Positions 41,404-50,388 of a DNA stretch of 64,000 nucleotides are shown in pieces (position 1 is the first letter of the stretch; each line of letters opens with the position of its first letter). This DNA is from CAYGZL01 sp964354345 (GTDB lineage: Bacteria; Chloroflexota; Anaerolineae; Anaerolineales; UBA4823). The DNA is taken from NCBI GenBank assembly GCA_964354345.1, contig CAYGZL010000106.1, positions 1 through 64,000 on the forward strand, given 5' to 3'. The position numbers and the translations under genes were made by a program. The notes below the pieces were generated by a model. The model saw only the letters and a program-made list of their open reading frames with translations. It made no database searches and was not told the DNA's origin.

Positions 41404-42369
41404 ATGGATCCAGTTCTTCAGATAACGAATTTGCAGGTCTCTTATTACACCGATGCCGGCCGCGCCACGGCGCTGGCTGGAGCCACCATATCGTTAAACG
41501 CAGTTGAAAAGCTTGGTTTGGTGGGCGAGTCCGGCTCAGGTAAAAGCACCATGGCGTTGGCAATGATGCGCATGATCAAACCGCCAGGTCGTGTCGAAGG
41601 CGGGCAGGTGATTATCGACGGCACCGATATTCGTACGCTTTCCGATGAGGCGATGCTTAAAGCCCGTTTGAGTAAGATTGCTTACATCCCACAGGGCGCC
41701 ATGAACTCGTTAAATCCGGTTATGCGTATTGGCGCCCAAATGATCGATGCATTGAAGGCACATGGGATAAAGGAATCGAAAAAAGCGCTGCAAGAACGGT
41801 GTATGATAGCGCTCGAATCAGTAGATCTCAAGCGGGGTGTCTTCCGAATGTACGCTCATGAATTGAGTGGCGGCATGAAACAGCGTGTTTGTATCGCCAT
41901 TAGCATTTTACTTAAGCCAAAAGTCATCATCTGTGACGAACCAACCAGCGCTCTGGATGTCGTGACCCAGCGCCAGGTGATGGAGACGATTGATCGCGTG
42001 CAGAAAGAAATCGGTGCAGCGGTGATTCTGATCGGGCATGACATGGGTTTGATGGCACAATTTGTCGATAAAGTGGCTGTCTTATATGCCGGGCGTCTGA
42101 TGGAAGTGAGTACAGTACGAGATATGTTCACCGATCCAAAACATCCCTATGCCAAAGCTTTGATCAACAGTTTACCCGACCTGGAAAATAAGGGTATCTT
42201 TAAAGGCATTCCAGGGATTGCACCCTCGATCTTGCGGCTGCCGAGTGGATGTCCATTCCATCCCCGCTGTATGCAAGTGATGGAGGTATGCGAGTCGAAA
42301 ATCCCGGAGCTTATAACGTTAGCCGATGGGCGCTCAGTAGCATGCCATCTCTTTTCTGAAAAGGCATAA
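41404..42369 (+). CDS. ABC importer ATPase (DppD/OppD type)
   Basis: First ATPase of the family 5 importer. Walker A is GESGSGKST, the signature ELSGGMKQR, Walker B IICDEPTSALD, and the switch His is in IGHDMG. The C-terminal oligopeptide-type extension has PSGCPFHPRC with paired Cys residues. Length 321. The start is ATG 41404. The second ATPase begins 2 bases after this gene's stop codon. Confidence 0.94.
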   Translation: MDPVLQITNLQVSYYTDAGRATALAGATISLNAVEKLGLVGESGSGKSTMALAMMRMIKPPGRVEGGQVIIDGTDIRTLSDEAMLKARLSKIAYIPQGAMNSLNPVMRIGAQMIDALKAHGIKESKKALQERCMIALESVDLKRGVFRMYAHELSGGMKQRVCIAISILLKPKVIICDEPTSALDVVTQRQVMETIDRVQKEIGAAVILIGHDMGLMAQFVDKVAVLYAGRLMEVSTVRDMFTDPKHPYAKALINSLPDLENKGIFKGIPGIAPSILRLPSGCPFHPRCMQVMEVCESKIPELITLADGRSVACHLFSEKA

Positions 42370-42371
42370 TT

Positions 42372-43382
42372 ATGGCAGTATTATTGGAACTTAGAAACGT
42401 AACCAAGATTTATACCCGCGGTCTACTTTCGAAAACCTCGACAACCGCACTGGAGAATGCTTCTTTAAAGTTGGATGATCAACAGCCCACCATTGTTACA
42501 GTGGCTGGCGAAAGCGGCAGCGGTAAAACGACGCTGGCGATGTTACTACTTGGCTTTATCACGCCCAGTTCAGGTCAGATATTATATAAAGGTCAGGATA
42601 TCAGTCAATTAAGAGGCAGTGAGAGGATAACCTTCCGGCGCGAGGTTCAGGCTGTGTTCCAGGATCCATTTGCGGTTTTCAATCCATTTTACACGGTAGA
42701 TCACTTGTTAACTGTGCCGATTAACCTTTTTAAATTAGCGAAATCGAAAACGGAAGCACGCGATAGAATGGACGAAGCGCTAACGGCAGTTGGTTTACGC
42801 CCGGAAGATGTGCTGGGACGCTATCCGCATCAGATTTCGGGAGGGCAACGCCAACGGATTAATGTGGCGCGTGCCCTGGTGCTCAGGCCAAAGTTGCTGG
42901 TGGCGGATGAGCCGGTATCGATGGTAGACGCTTCACTGCGCGCAAGCATCCTGGAGACCCTGGTTGGTCTGCAGAAGAATTTCGGTGTCTCGATTATCTA
43001 CATCACGCATGACTTAACCACCGCCTACCACATTGCCAGGTCGATTATTGTGCTTTATCGCGGGGCGGTAATGGAAGCCGGGAATGTCGATTCCGTGATC
43101 AAGGAACCGAAACATCCCTACACGCGACTTCTGGTAGATTCGATCCCGTGGCCAAATATCAACCGGCGCTGGGGTGGAACCGAAATCAAAGCCAAGGAAT
43201 CAGAATTATCCGAGGGCAGCGCGGGTTGTAAATTCTACTCGCGCTGTCCATTTGCGTTCTGGCCATGCAAGGACGCGCCGCCGCTCTTTCGCCTGGATGA
43301 GTATCACGCGACGGCCTGCTATCTGTTCGAGCAGAACCCGCGCATCGAATCAGAGCAGTTATCGGAATTACTACCTGTCTAA
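42372..43382 (+). CDS. ABC importer ATPase (DppF/OppF type)
   Basis: Second ATPase. Walker A GESGSGKTT, signature QISGGQRQR, Walker B LLVADEPVSMVDAS, and switch THD. A C-terminal motif AGCKFYSRCPFAFWPC again has paired Cys residues, common in the subfamily. Length 336. Its stop TAA (43380-43382) overlaps the stop of the convergent minus-strand gene, so no space exists for a separate terminator. Confidence 0.94.
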   Translation: MAVLLELRNVTKIYTRGLLSKTSTTALENASLKLDDQQPTIVTVAGESGSGKTTLAMLLLGFITPSSGQILYKGQDISQLRGSERITFRREVQAVFQDPFAVFNPFYTVDHLLTVPINLFKLAKSKTEARDRMDEALTAVGLRPEDVLGRYPHQISGGQRQRINVARALVLRPKLLVADEPVSMVDASLRASILETLVGLQKNFGVSIIYITHDLTTAYHIARSIIVLYRGAVMEAGNVDSVIKEPKHPYTRLLVDSIPWPNINRRWGGTEIKAKESELSEGSAGCKFYSRCPFAFWPCKDAPPLFRLDEYHATACYLFEQNPRIESEQLSELLPV

Positions 43383-45967
43383 ATAAAATTCAAACGCAGT
43401 AGATACTCACCATAACGGATGTCCATCTGATTGGCGGGCAGTTCAGCCGAGCAATATGGATTATCGATGTGTTTAAACCCGGTTATTGGTTGTTCGATTT
43501 CATTAACCATCAAGGGTCCTTCCCAGCCGAACGCCAGGGTCTCGCTGTGTAGACCCACCATTTGAACTGCCAGGTCCTGGAAGTTCAAGGGCATCCTTGT
43601 TACCCTGTCCTGGAAATCCTTGAAATCCCCGTCAATCGCTCTTCGGCCCATCTGGCAAACCCACACATTTTTATGCCCATACGAGCGGAGTTCGCGATAA
43701 CCATCCGGACCGCGTCTGTTTAGCTCAAAGCCCCTGGCAGAGGTTAACGCCAGGTAGCCATTGTCTTTCCGAGCAAAAGCCCATCCTTCCGAGAAGGCAT
43801 GTTCGTCGAAAGCATAAATGGGAAAGTAAGCATGGGTAAAACCCATCCAGTCTTGTTCGGGGAAGTTGTACACTGCGATCAGCATTTCTTTCCACTGAGC
43901 CACCCTGGGCAGTACCGCATTTCCCCGCCAGAATCCCGGGTAGTGCGCCTCACTCTCACTCATACAGGCGGGATGGTTGGTGAACACAACTGCGTCTGAT
44001 CCCATAGTCGCCTGCCAGATGTGCTCATGGCTACCCCGGCTTCCGGGATGGTAATCCTGAGCGGAACTGAGCATGTAATCGGGGGTCTTATAAGTAACCC
44101 TATTTATCTCGCTTTCACCTGGTACGGTAACCCCACTACCATGTGTGATGATCCTATTCCGTTCATTACACCACATTTCTTCCGGCAATTTGGTGGCAAT
44201 TTCCGTAAAGAAGGCCGGGAACTCATAATTGGAACAGGCCAGGCCGACGGTTCCCAGAATGTGGTGGTTAAAAACCCCCATCCCCCATAATAATCGGCAG
44301 ATCCCTGAGGTTGCCTCGAGTTGGGCGCTCTTGATCATTGAGGCGTGCGTGCGTCCATGACTGGCACCGAAAGCTCCCTTAAAGGAATTGACGGCCAGCG
44401 TAAAAATCATTTTATCTAACAGCACTGAGGCCATATCGCAGATGGCAGCTTTGAGGAGCAATAATTCCGATTCAGCCAGGCTGGCGAGATAGGATAGAGC
44501 CAAAATGACTTGTTCATAATAATAATTTGAATCCCAATCCGTGAATCCGTTGCTGGCGCGTTGACGCATCCAATCCAGGGCAAGTTGCCCACCTCGATTA
44601 AAGTGCCATAAACCGGTCTGTTGGGAATTCGAGAAAATCCGGTCAAGATAAAGCTGTCCAGCCAGGATTTCGCAGGTATGGATCAGGATGGTGTGACTCT
44701 CCCCACTAAAATCCAGGGTATCGCTGGTAGAGAACACCGGCAGCTTATACTCGAACTTAAGGATGCAGTCTTCGATGGGTTGATTCAAGTTGTCTGGAAA
44801 TGAAGGATTGTTCTGGTAGCGATGCATGATCCCCAGCAATCCAACCAGCAGGATGTCACTGTCGTTGATGCGCTGGTTAACCTGTTCCACCGCTACTAGA
44901 ATTCGGTCAGGTTTCAACTCAGACCACCTGTTCAATTCCATCTTTGCTATCTCTGCGAAGAGGTCAGTTTCGAATTTGGTCGCATCTTCCAAAGCCTCCA
45001 GCCGGCGTTGTGTTATGTCTTTATAGGGAGCAATGGAATAAGCATTATCCAGAACATGAATCGGTAATTTGCGTGTGTACCGTAAATTATGCTCAAAAAA
45101 TTCCTTTAGCGGTGCCATCAATGTAACAAAGTAGGGTCTTTCCAAGAGTCTGAAATTATGCCCCACATCTACCGGTTTGGTTGCGTCGGTCCTCCAGGTT
45201 CCATCTACATACACGAGATTGCGCGAATCCATGATTTTATAATCATAGGTAACTTCCCTTTGTAAATCCTCCGCCCAACGCAGGTTGAAGTGAGCTCCCC
45301 GATGGTTGACTACTTCTTCCAGATATGCATTCTCGAACATCAGCTCAAGCGCTTGATGGCGCAAAGGGTAGCGCGCGTTCGTGGGTACACAAATCGATAT
45401 TTCTATATCGGTTTCATTAGCAGGTAAATCAACAATTTGAAAAGCCATTACATTTTCACATTCGCGGACCGCGACCTGGTTAAAACGCACCAGCAAATTA
45501 TTTTCTTGTTTCAGCGAGGCCGGGATGCGAATGCTAAACAAATCTGGAGAAAATTTTTCCTGGTGATGAATGTGATTCCCGTTTAGCCAAATATCTGCCG
45601 GACCACGGGTTGTTAGCACCATCGTGACCGGTATTGCATAACTGGATTTGATCACCGTATATGCCCAGGTTTGCAGGTGCTGCCAATTTGGGTAGGAATT
45701 TGAAACATCGACAAAATGATCCTCGTGGCAGCGGATGTAATTCCAGGTTAATTTCTCACCATTGATCTCTGATATGCCTTGATCGACAGGCGGTTCAGAT
45801 AAGGCAACTCCCTCTCGGTAGAATTGATGAGCGATCTGGAGTTTATAGGTAATTTCATCATCCTTTGTACGATCCGGGCTCAATATGGGTGTGGATTGTG
45901 GGCCAGCAACTAGCCAGTTATGGATGTAGCCATTGTTAAGCGGATAGACAAGATAATTACTACTCAT
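43379..45967 (-). CDS. Large soluble protein of unknown family
   Basis: I do not recognise this 862-residue protein. No signal peptide or membrane helix is visible. The first 250 residues or so look beta-rich with a segment resembling a carbohydrate-binding jelly roll (LTTRGPADIWLNGNHIHHQ). The central part (about 300-600) is rich in helices with repeated patterns such as LALSYLASLAESEL, like an alpha/alpha-barrel. The final part looks beta-rich. This layout resembles polysaccharide lyases and some glycoside hydrolases (heparinase-like or GH-like folds) but no catalytic signature is evident. The gene converges on the importer and its stop overlaps that of the last ATPase gene. Function unknown; a carbohydrate role is inference. 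Confidence 0.8.
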   Translation of the reverse strand: MSSNYLVYPLNNGYIHNWLVAGPQSTPILSPDRTKDDEITYKLQIAHQFYREGVALSEPPVDQGISEINGEKLTWNYIRCHEDHFVDVSNSYPNWQHLQTWAYTVIKSSYAIPVTMVLTTRGPADIWLNGNHIHHQEKFSPDLFSIRIPASLKQENNLLVRFNQVAVRECENVMAFQIVDLPANETDIEISICVPTNARYPLRHQALELMFENAYLEEVVNHRGAHFNLRWAEDLQREVTYDYKIMDSRNLVYVDGTWRTDATKPVDVGHNFRLLERPYFVTLMAPLKEFFEHNLRYTRKLPIHVLDNAYSIAPYKDITQRRLEALEDATKFETDLFAEIAKMELNRWSELKPDRILVAVEQVNQRINDSDILLVGLLGIMHRYQNNPSFPDNLNQPIEDCILKFEYKLPVFSTSDTLDFSGESHTILIHTCEILAGQLYLDRIFSNSQQTGLWHFNRGGQLALDWMRQRASNGFTDWDSNYYYEQVILALSYLASLAESELLLLKAAICDMASVLLDKMIFTLAVNSFKGAFGASHGRTHASMIKSAQLEATSGICRLLWGMGVFNHHILGTVGLACSNYEFPAFFTEIATKLPEEMWCNERNRIITHGSGVTVPGESEINRVTYKTPDYMLSSAQDYHPGSRGSHEHIWQATMGSDAVVFTNHPACMSESEAHYPGFWRGNAVLPRVAQWKEMLIAVYNFPEQDWMGFTHAYFPIYAFDEHAFSEGWAFARKDNGYLALTSARGFELNRRGPDGYRELRSYGHKNVWVCQMGRRAIDGDFKDFQDRVTRMPLNFQDLAVQMVGLHSETLAFGWEGPLMVNEIEQPITGFKHIDNPYCSAELPANQMDIRYGEYLLRLNFI

Positions 45968-46275
45968 AAAACTTTACTACTCCTGGATTGATGGGATATC
46001 AATTTCTGAGTTCAATGGCTCAGATTGGTTTCAGCGAATTGGTAGTCAGGGAAAGGCTTAGGGACAACACGCAGGTATTATAGCCTATTCTTTCCCCGAT
46101 TAATTTGATTAAGAGGTTGGTATTCAGGTGTAGATTATAAAGGCGTTTTATGTTGTGATCTGTAAGCTATTGAAAGTTTTGTTGATCCGATTTGAGTTGT
46201 TGTGGTAAGATCATCAGAGGTTGGGGATCGAAAATCACCTGGTAAACGGAAATTATAAAAAAAGTCGGAGGATGA
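45968..46275. other. 308-base divergent intergenic region
   Basis: No coding sequence or RNA gene is evident. On the minus side are the inverted repeat at 45987-46003 and a perfect TATAAT (46082-46077) without a good -35. On the plus side a weak pair TTGATC-18-TAAGAT (46182-46211) may serve the exporter, followed by GGAGG at 46267-46271. Confidence 0.45.
45987..46003. promoter_or_regulatory. Inverted repeat, possible operator upstream of the 862-residue gene
   Basis: ATTGAT-GGGAT-ATCAAT, a 17-base perfect inverted repeat with 6-base arms, about 20 bases upstream of the minus-strand ATG at 45967. It may bind a transcription factor or be chance in AT-rich sequence. Confidence 0.3.
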
Positions 46276-47469
46276 ATGTACCAAAAGAGGAAACTAATAT
46301 CGGTACAAATGGTGATCTTTGCTCTATTGATTTCCGCTTGTGGAGTATCTGGGGGAGGTATTGCCACACCGACGCCCTTGCCTCCAATTATCAGTTACGA
46401 GAAAGCGCTCTTTTCAGTGGAACGCGGTTCGATCGTATCTGAGAAATATGCCGGGGGTGAAGTCGTCCCTTCTAAGCAGAATGAACTTTATTTCCGTGCT
46501 TCTGGCTATGTCACTCGTATTATATTCAAACTTGGCGACACGGTCAAAAAAGGCGAGTTGATTGCTGAGATGCAGGTGGATGACCTGGTAAACCAGGTGG
46601 AACAAGCGCGCATTGATCTGGAAGTTGCGCAGGCGAAGTTAATCGCCAGTCAAACTCAAGCACGCTATGGTATTCAGCGCGCCGAGACCCAGGTCAAGAT
46701 TTGGGAGGATCGTGTAGCTCTGGCGCGCATGGACATCGAACGGGCCGTTGGCGCGGATGCTCAGGCGCGAGCGAAGTATGAATTAGATATCACTGAACAA
46801 AACCTGACGCTGGCGCGCATAGATCTCCAGCAAACGAGTGAATCAGCTAACCCTTACGAGGAACAAGCGGTCGAACGTACTCTGCTGGCTGTACAGCGGC
46901 TTGAGTCCCTGGTGAGTGAACGGCAGATCTTCGCGCCCTATGATTGCATAATCTTGAGAAGCATGATTCGCCCCGGGAATAATGCTGAGGCGTTTAATGT
47001 TCTCTTCGTTGTCGGAGATCCTACCACCCTGGTAATCCGTACACAGTATGAATATTCTTTACGAGAAAAATTGAGGAAAGACATGGAAGTTAATCTGACC
47101 TTCTCGGTGGAAGATACTGAAACACACCTGGTGCAATATCTACCCAACTTCCTACCAATCACACCGAAGGAGGGTCAGACAGGGACGGCAGCAGGTGAGT
47201 ATTTATACTTCACGGCTCCACAAGATATCCCCCAAGATCAACTTGAGGTGGGCCAAAGCGTTAATTTAACCATCGTGTTAGGGCGCAAAGAGAATGTGCT
47301 GCTCTTGCCTCCCGCGGCTATTCGGAATTACCGGGGATTAAATTTCGTTATCGTACAGGAAGGCGACCGTAAGCGGCGGGTTGAAATTTTTAAGGTTGGT
47401 CTGGAATCACCGGAACGTTGGGAGATCGAAGCAGATTTGAAAGAAGGCGATCAGGTACTAGGGCCTTAG
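46276..47469 (+). CDS. Exporter membrane fusion lipoprotein (HlyD/MacA-like)
   Basis: Periplasmic-adaptor-type protein. The signal ends in lipobox ISAC (Cys 22), followed by a Thr-Pro-rich stretch. The lipoyl-like half-motif GDTVKKGELIAEMQVDDLV is at about 83-102, then a coiled coil to about 190, then beta-barrel domains. Length 397. GGAGG (46267-46271) lies 4 bases before the ATG. In Chloroflexota, which are monoderm or have unusual envelopes, such lipoprotein adaptors likely act on the outer face of the membrane. FtsX-like permease follows after 3 bases. Confidence 0.87.
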   Translation: MYQKRKLISVQMVIFALLISACGVSGGGIATPTPLPPIISYEKALFSVERGSIVSEKYAGGEVVPSKQNELYFRASGYVTRIIFKLGDTVKKGELIAEMQVDDLVNQVEQARIDLEVAQAKLIASQTQARYGIQRAETQVKIWEDRVALARMDIERAVGADAQARAKYELDITEQNLTLARIDLQQTSESANPYEEQAVERTLLAVQRLESLVSERQIFAPYDCIILRSMIRPGNNAEAFNVLFVVGDPTTLVIRTQYEYSLREKLRKDMEVNLTFSVEDTETHLVQYLPNFLPITPKEGQTGTAAGEYLYFTAPQDIPQDQLEVGQSVNLTIVLGRKENVLLLPPAAIRNYRGLNFVIVQEGDRKRRVEIFKVGLESPERWEIEADLKEGDQVLGP

Positions 47470-47472
47470 GCT

Positions 47473-50343
47473 ATGGCTAATTTCTTCTCGTCCATTGTGG
47501 TGGTTTTCAAACGGTTGTGGCATAACCTGGGTTTAAGCCTCAGCGCTTTGTTGGGGATTATCGCAATCATGGCGATTGCAGTCTGCGTCCCAGTATTTTC
47601 ACATTCGGTTGCGGGAAAAGTACTCCGCCTCCAACTGGATGAAAAGGTTGCCAGCACCCATCGTCGCTTGTTTAGCCTCCATCTGTTTTATCAAGATAAC
47701 CAAACCCCTTCTGTTTTCACAATTGACAATGCCAAAACAGTCAGTGATTTCTTACGCGATCAGATGGCAAAGCAAATGGGATTGCCGGTAGAACAGATAG
47801 TGATGGGCACCCAATCGGGGATACAAAATGTAGCCGACTTGAACAACCGTGGCTATGATTTCCCGAATACTCCCGTAGCGCGCTGGCGATTCTTGTTTTT
47901 GGATATCTTGCCGCAAAGTTCTGATCTGGTCGAGGGGAAATGGCCTGAACCAGATCTTGGCAACTCTGGTCCTATACAAGTCGCAGTCCCAGACACGATG
48001 GCGGATGAGATGCTCTTGAAGATCGGTGACCTTTTCCAGACCCCCACGGTGCAGGTGCAGATCGTCGGTTTTTGGCGAGCCAAGAATAATTTTGATCCGC
48101 TCTGGTTTAATAATCCAGATATCGAGTACTCCAATACTCTTTGGGTGCCTGAACTCACCTACCGAAACCGGATTGCCAAGGAGGTAAATCAACCAGTATT
48201 TTTCACTTTTTGGTATGTGATCGTCCCTGAAAAAAGCGTGAACATAGGCCGCGCACCTCAATACCTGCGCGGGATGGTAAGGCTGGATCGTGATCTCCAA
48301 AAAGTAATCCCTGGAATAAAAATAGATTATTCGCCGATGGAAGCCTTACAAGTCTATCAAAAGCGCGCCGATACTATGACTACACTTTTATATGCGGTTG
48401 GCTCGCCGATGATTGTGTTGGCCTTGCTTTTTATCACCTTGACTGCACGGATTGCGGTCCAACAATATGAGAATGAAATTGCCACCATGCGTGGTCGAGG
48501 CACCAGCCGGTTCCAGGTCCTATCGCTCAATTTGATCGAAAGTCTGGTATTGGTCACCCTGGCTTTTTTCCCGTCCCTTGGGGTTGGTTGGTTGGCAGCG
48601 AATTTGATGGTGAAAACCGTCTCATTTCTGTCTTTTACATCTCGCTCGACCTTTCCATTTTCACTCGAAGGGGTGAATTATCTATTGCTGGGTACGGCCG
48701 TTGTGCTCATCGTGCTGTCGCGTTTTATGCCGGCTGTGAATATCTCGCGCATAACCATCATCCGGTTAAAACAGGAGCAGTCCCGCGCCAGCCTCCAACC
48801 ATTTTGGCAACGTTTTTACCTGGACTTCCTGTTGCTTCTCCCGGGAATTTATGCCTACGTCGTACTGCGTGGGTGGGCAAAACCAGCCCAATTTATTGCC
48901 AGCCTGTGGGAAACTGGCGAGCAGTATCGGGATCCGCTCTTATTTATCGCGCCAGCGATCATGTCAATTGCGATTTGCATGCTGATGTTGCGACTGGTGC
49001 CGCTCTTCTTGCGCCTGTTGGCGGCGATTGTTGAACGTCTGCCAGGTGTGTGGGCATACCTCTCTTTACAGCAGGTAGCCCGGCGACCTGAAGATCACAC
49101 CAGCACCCTGCTACTGATTATGATCTCTTTAAGTCTATCGATTTTTTCGGCTTCGACAGCGAAAACCCTGGATCGCTGGTTGTATGACTCAGCTTACTAC
49201 CAGGCCGGATCAGATCTGGCTGTCCAGGAGTTGATCATCAGTAGTGGTGGGGGGAACACGTTTGGCATTCCAAGCGGAGGGACAACGGTAACTGACGTCA
49301 GCAGCATTGCTCAGGGCTTTATCAGCGTGGAAGAACATCTCAAGCTGCCAACTGTCCAGGCTGCCACGCGGGTTGGGATTTATGGCGGTGTCTACAGTTA
49401 CGGTGTGGGTGAGTTAAACTGTGTTGTCATGGGCATTGACCGGCTCGACTTTCCCAGCGCTGGATTCTATCGAGCGGATTTCGCTTCCCAATCCTTAGGG
49501 TCGTTAATGAACGCTTTGGGTGGGCAACCAATGGGAGTGCTGGTGCCAGAGGAGCTTACTAAAAAATCCGGTCTGGGAGCTGGTGACCAGCTCAATGTGA
49601 CCATCAATGTAGCCGATCAGAAATTCGACCGCGAGCTGATCATTGTCGGGACTTATCGTTACTTCCCTACCGTATATCCTTCTGGAACGACAGTTTCAAG
49701 CTGGTCTACCCTCATCGTCAATCTGGAGTCCATCTTCGATAACCCGGAAGCAGCTGAAGGATTTAGTTTCTGGCTCAGGCTTAAGGAGAATGCAGATCTC
49801 AACCAGGTGTTGAAACAATTGCGGGGTTTAATAAACTCAGAAAATGCTGCAGTTAAGATTTTTGGTAATGCCATTGAGGAGATAAAGAAGGGTCAGGATC
49901 AACCTGAAAGGGTGGGATTATTTGGTATATTAAATGTTGGGTTCCTGACAACGGGACTGATGCCTGGGATTGGTTTCCTGCTCTATTCTTATGCCTCATT
50001 ACGCCGTCGATTTATCCAACTTGGCATCTTGCAAGCGATTGGCCTTTCGGTACAGCAGTTGGTTGGCTATCTGGTCTTTGAACAGCTTTTATTAATGGGT
50101 CTGGCTGTTTTAATTGGCGCAGGGATCGGGTTGGTGTGCAGCTACCTGTTTGTACCGCTGCTTCAGATCGGTGCCTCTCTGGGTGTGCCTATCCCCCCCT
50201 TTCAGGTATTGATTGGCTGGGCTGAGACAGGCTGGCTTTGTCTTGGATTTAGTCTGGTGTTAGTTCTGACCGTTACCTTCACTATCCTCTACCTGGTACG
50301 CTTAAAAGTGTTCCAGGCCGTGAAGATGGGCGAAACATTGTAA
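47473..50343 (+). CDS. FtsX-like ABC exporter permease, 956 residues
   Basis: MacB/LolC-type permease with duplicated FtsX domains. A first helix at about 20-40 (LSALLGIIAIMAIAVCVPVF) is followed by an external domain of about 260 residues, three helices (about 306-420), a middle section with further helices, then a second external domain and three C-terminal helices. Length 956 is more than twice the usual single FtsX, consistent with a two-module architecture. The ATPases follow at 50389 and 51445. Substrate could be a lipoprotein, peptide or glycan, with no direct evidence. Confidence 0.87.
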   Translation: MANFFSSIVVVFKRLWHNLGLSLSALLGIIAIMAIAVCVPVFSHSVAGKVLRLQLDEKVASTHRRLFSLHLFYQDNQTPSVFTIDNAKTVSDFLRDQMAKQMGLPVEQIVMGTQSGIQNVADLNNRGYDFPNTPVARWRFLFLDILPQSSDLVEGKWPEPDLGNSGPIQVAVPDTMADEMLLKIGDLFQTPTVQVQIVGFWRAKNNFDPLWFNNPDIEYSNTLWVPELTYRNRIAKEVNQPVFFTFWYVIVPEKSVNIGRAPQYLRGMVRLDRDLQKVIPGIKIDYSPMEALQVYQKRADTMTTLLYAVGSPMIVLALLFITLTARIAVQQYENEIATMRGRGTSRFQVLSLNLIESLVLVTLAFFPSLGVGWLAANLMVKTVSFLSFTSRSTFPFSLEGVNYLLLGTAVVLIVLSRFMPAVNISRITIIRLKQEQSRASLQPFWQRFYLDFLLLLPGIYAYVVLRGWAKPAQFIASLWETGEQYRDPLLFIAPAIMSIAICMLMLRLVPLFLRLLAAIVERLPGVWAYLSLQQVARRPEDHTSTLLLIMISLSLSIFSASTAKTLDRWLYDSAYYQAGSDLAVQELIISSGGGNTFGIPSGGTTVTDVSSIAQGFISVEEHLKLPTVQAATRVGIYGGVYSYGVGELNCVVMGIDRLDFPSAGFYRADFASQSLGSLMNALGGQPMGVLVPEELTKKSGLGAGDQLNVTINVADQKFDRELIIVGTYRYFPTVYPSGTTVSSWSTLIVNLESIFDNPEAAEGFSFWLRLKENADLNQVLKQLRGLINSENAAVKIFGNAIEEIKKGQDQPERVGLFGILNVGFLTTGLMPGIGFLLYSYASLRRRFIQLGILQAIGLSVQQLVGYLVFEQLLLMGLAVLIGAGIGLVCSYLFVPLLQIGASLGVPIPPFQVLIGWAETGWLCLGFSLVLVLTVTFTILYLVRLKVFQAVKMGETL

Positions 50344-50388
50344 ACAGTTGCAGGTTATCCATTGACAGTTTGAAGGTTAGAGGTGGTT

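Noticed and set aside
48588..49034. A 148-residue reading frame inside the FtsX-type permease
   Set aside because: The permease frame is continuous with helices and domains; the alternate frame has no character of its own.
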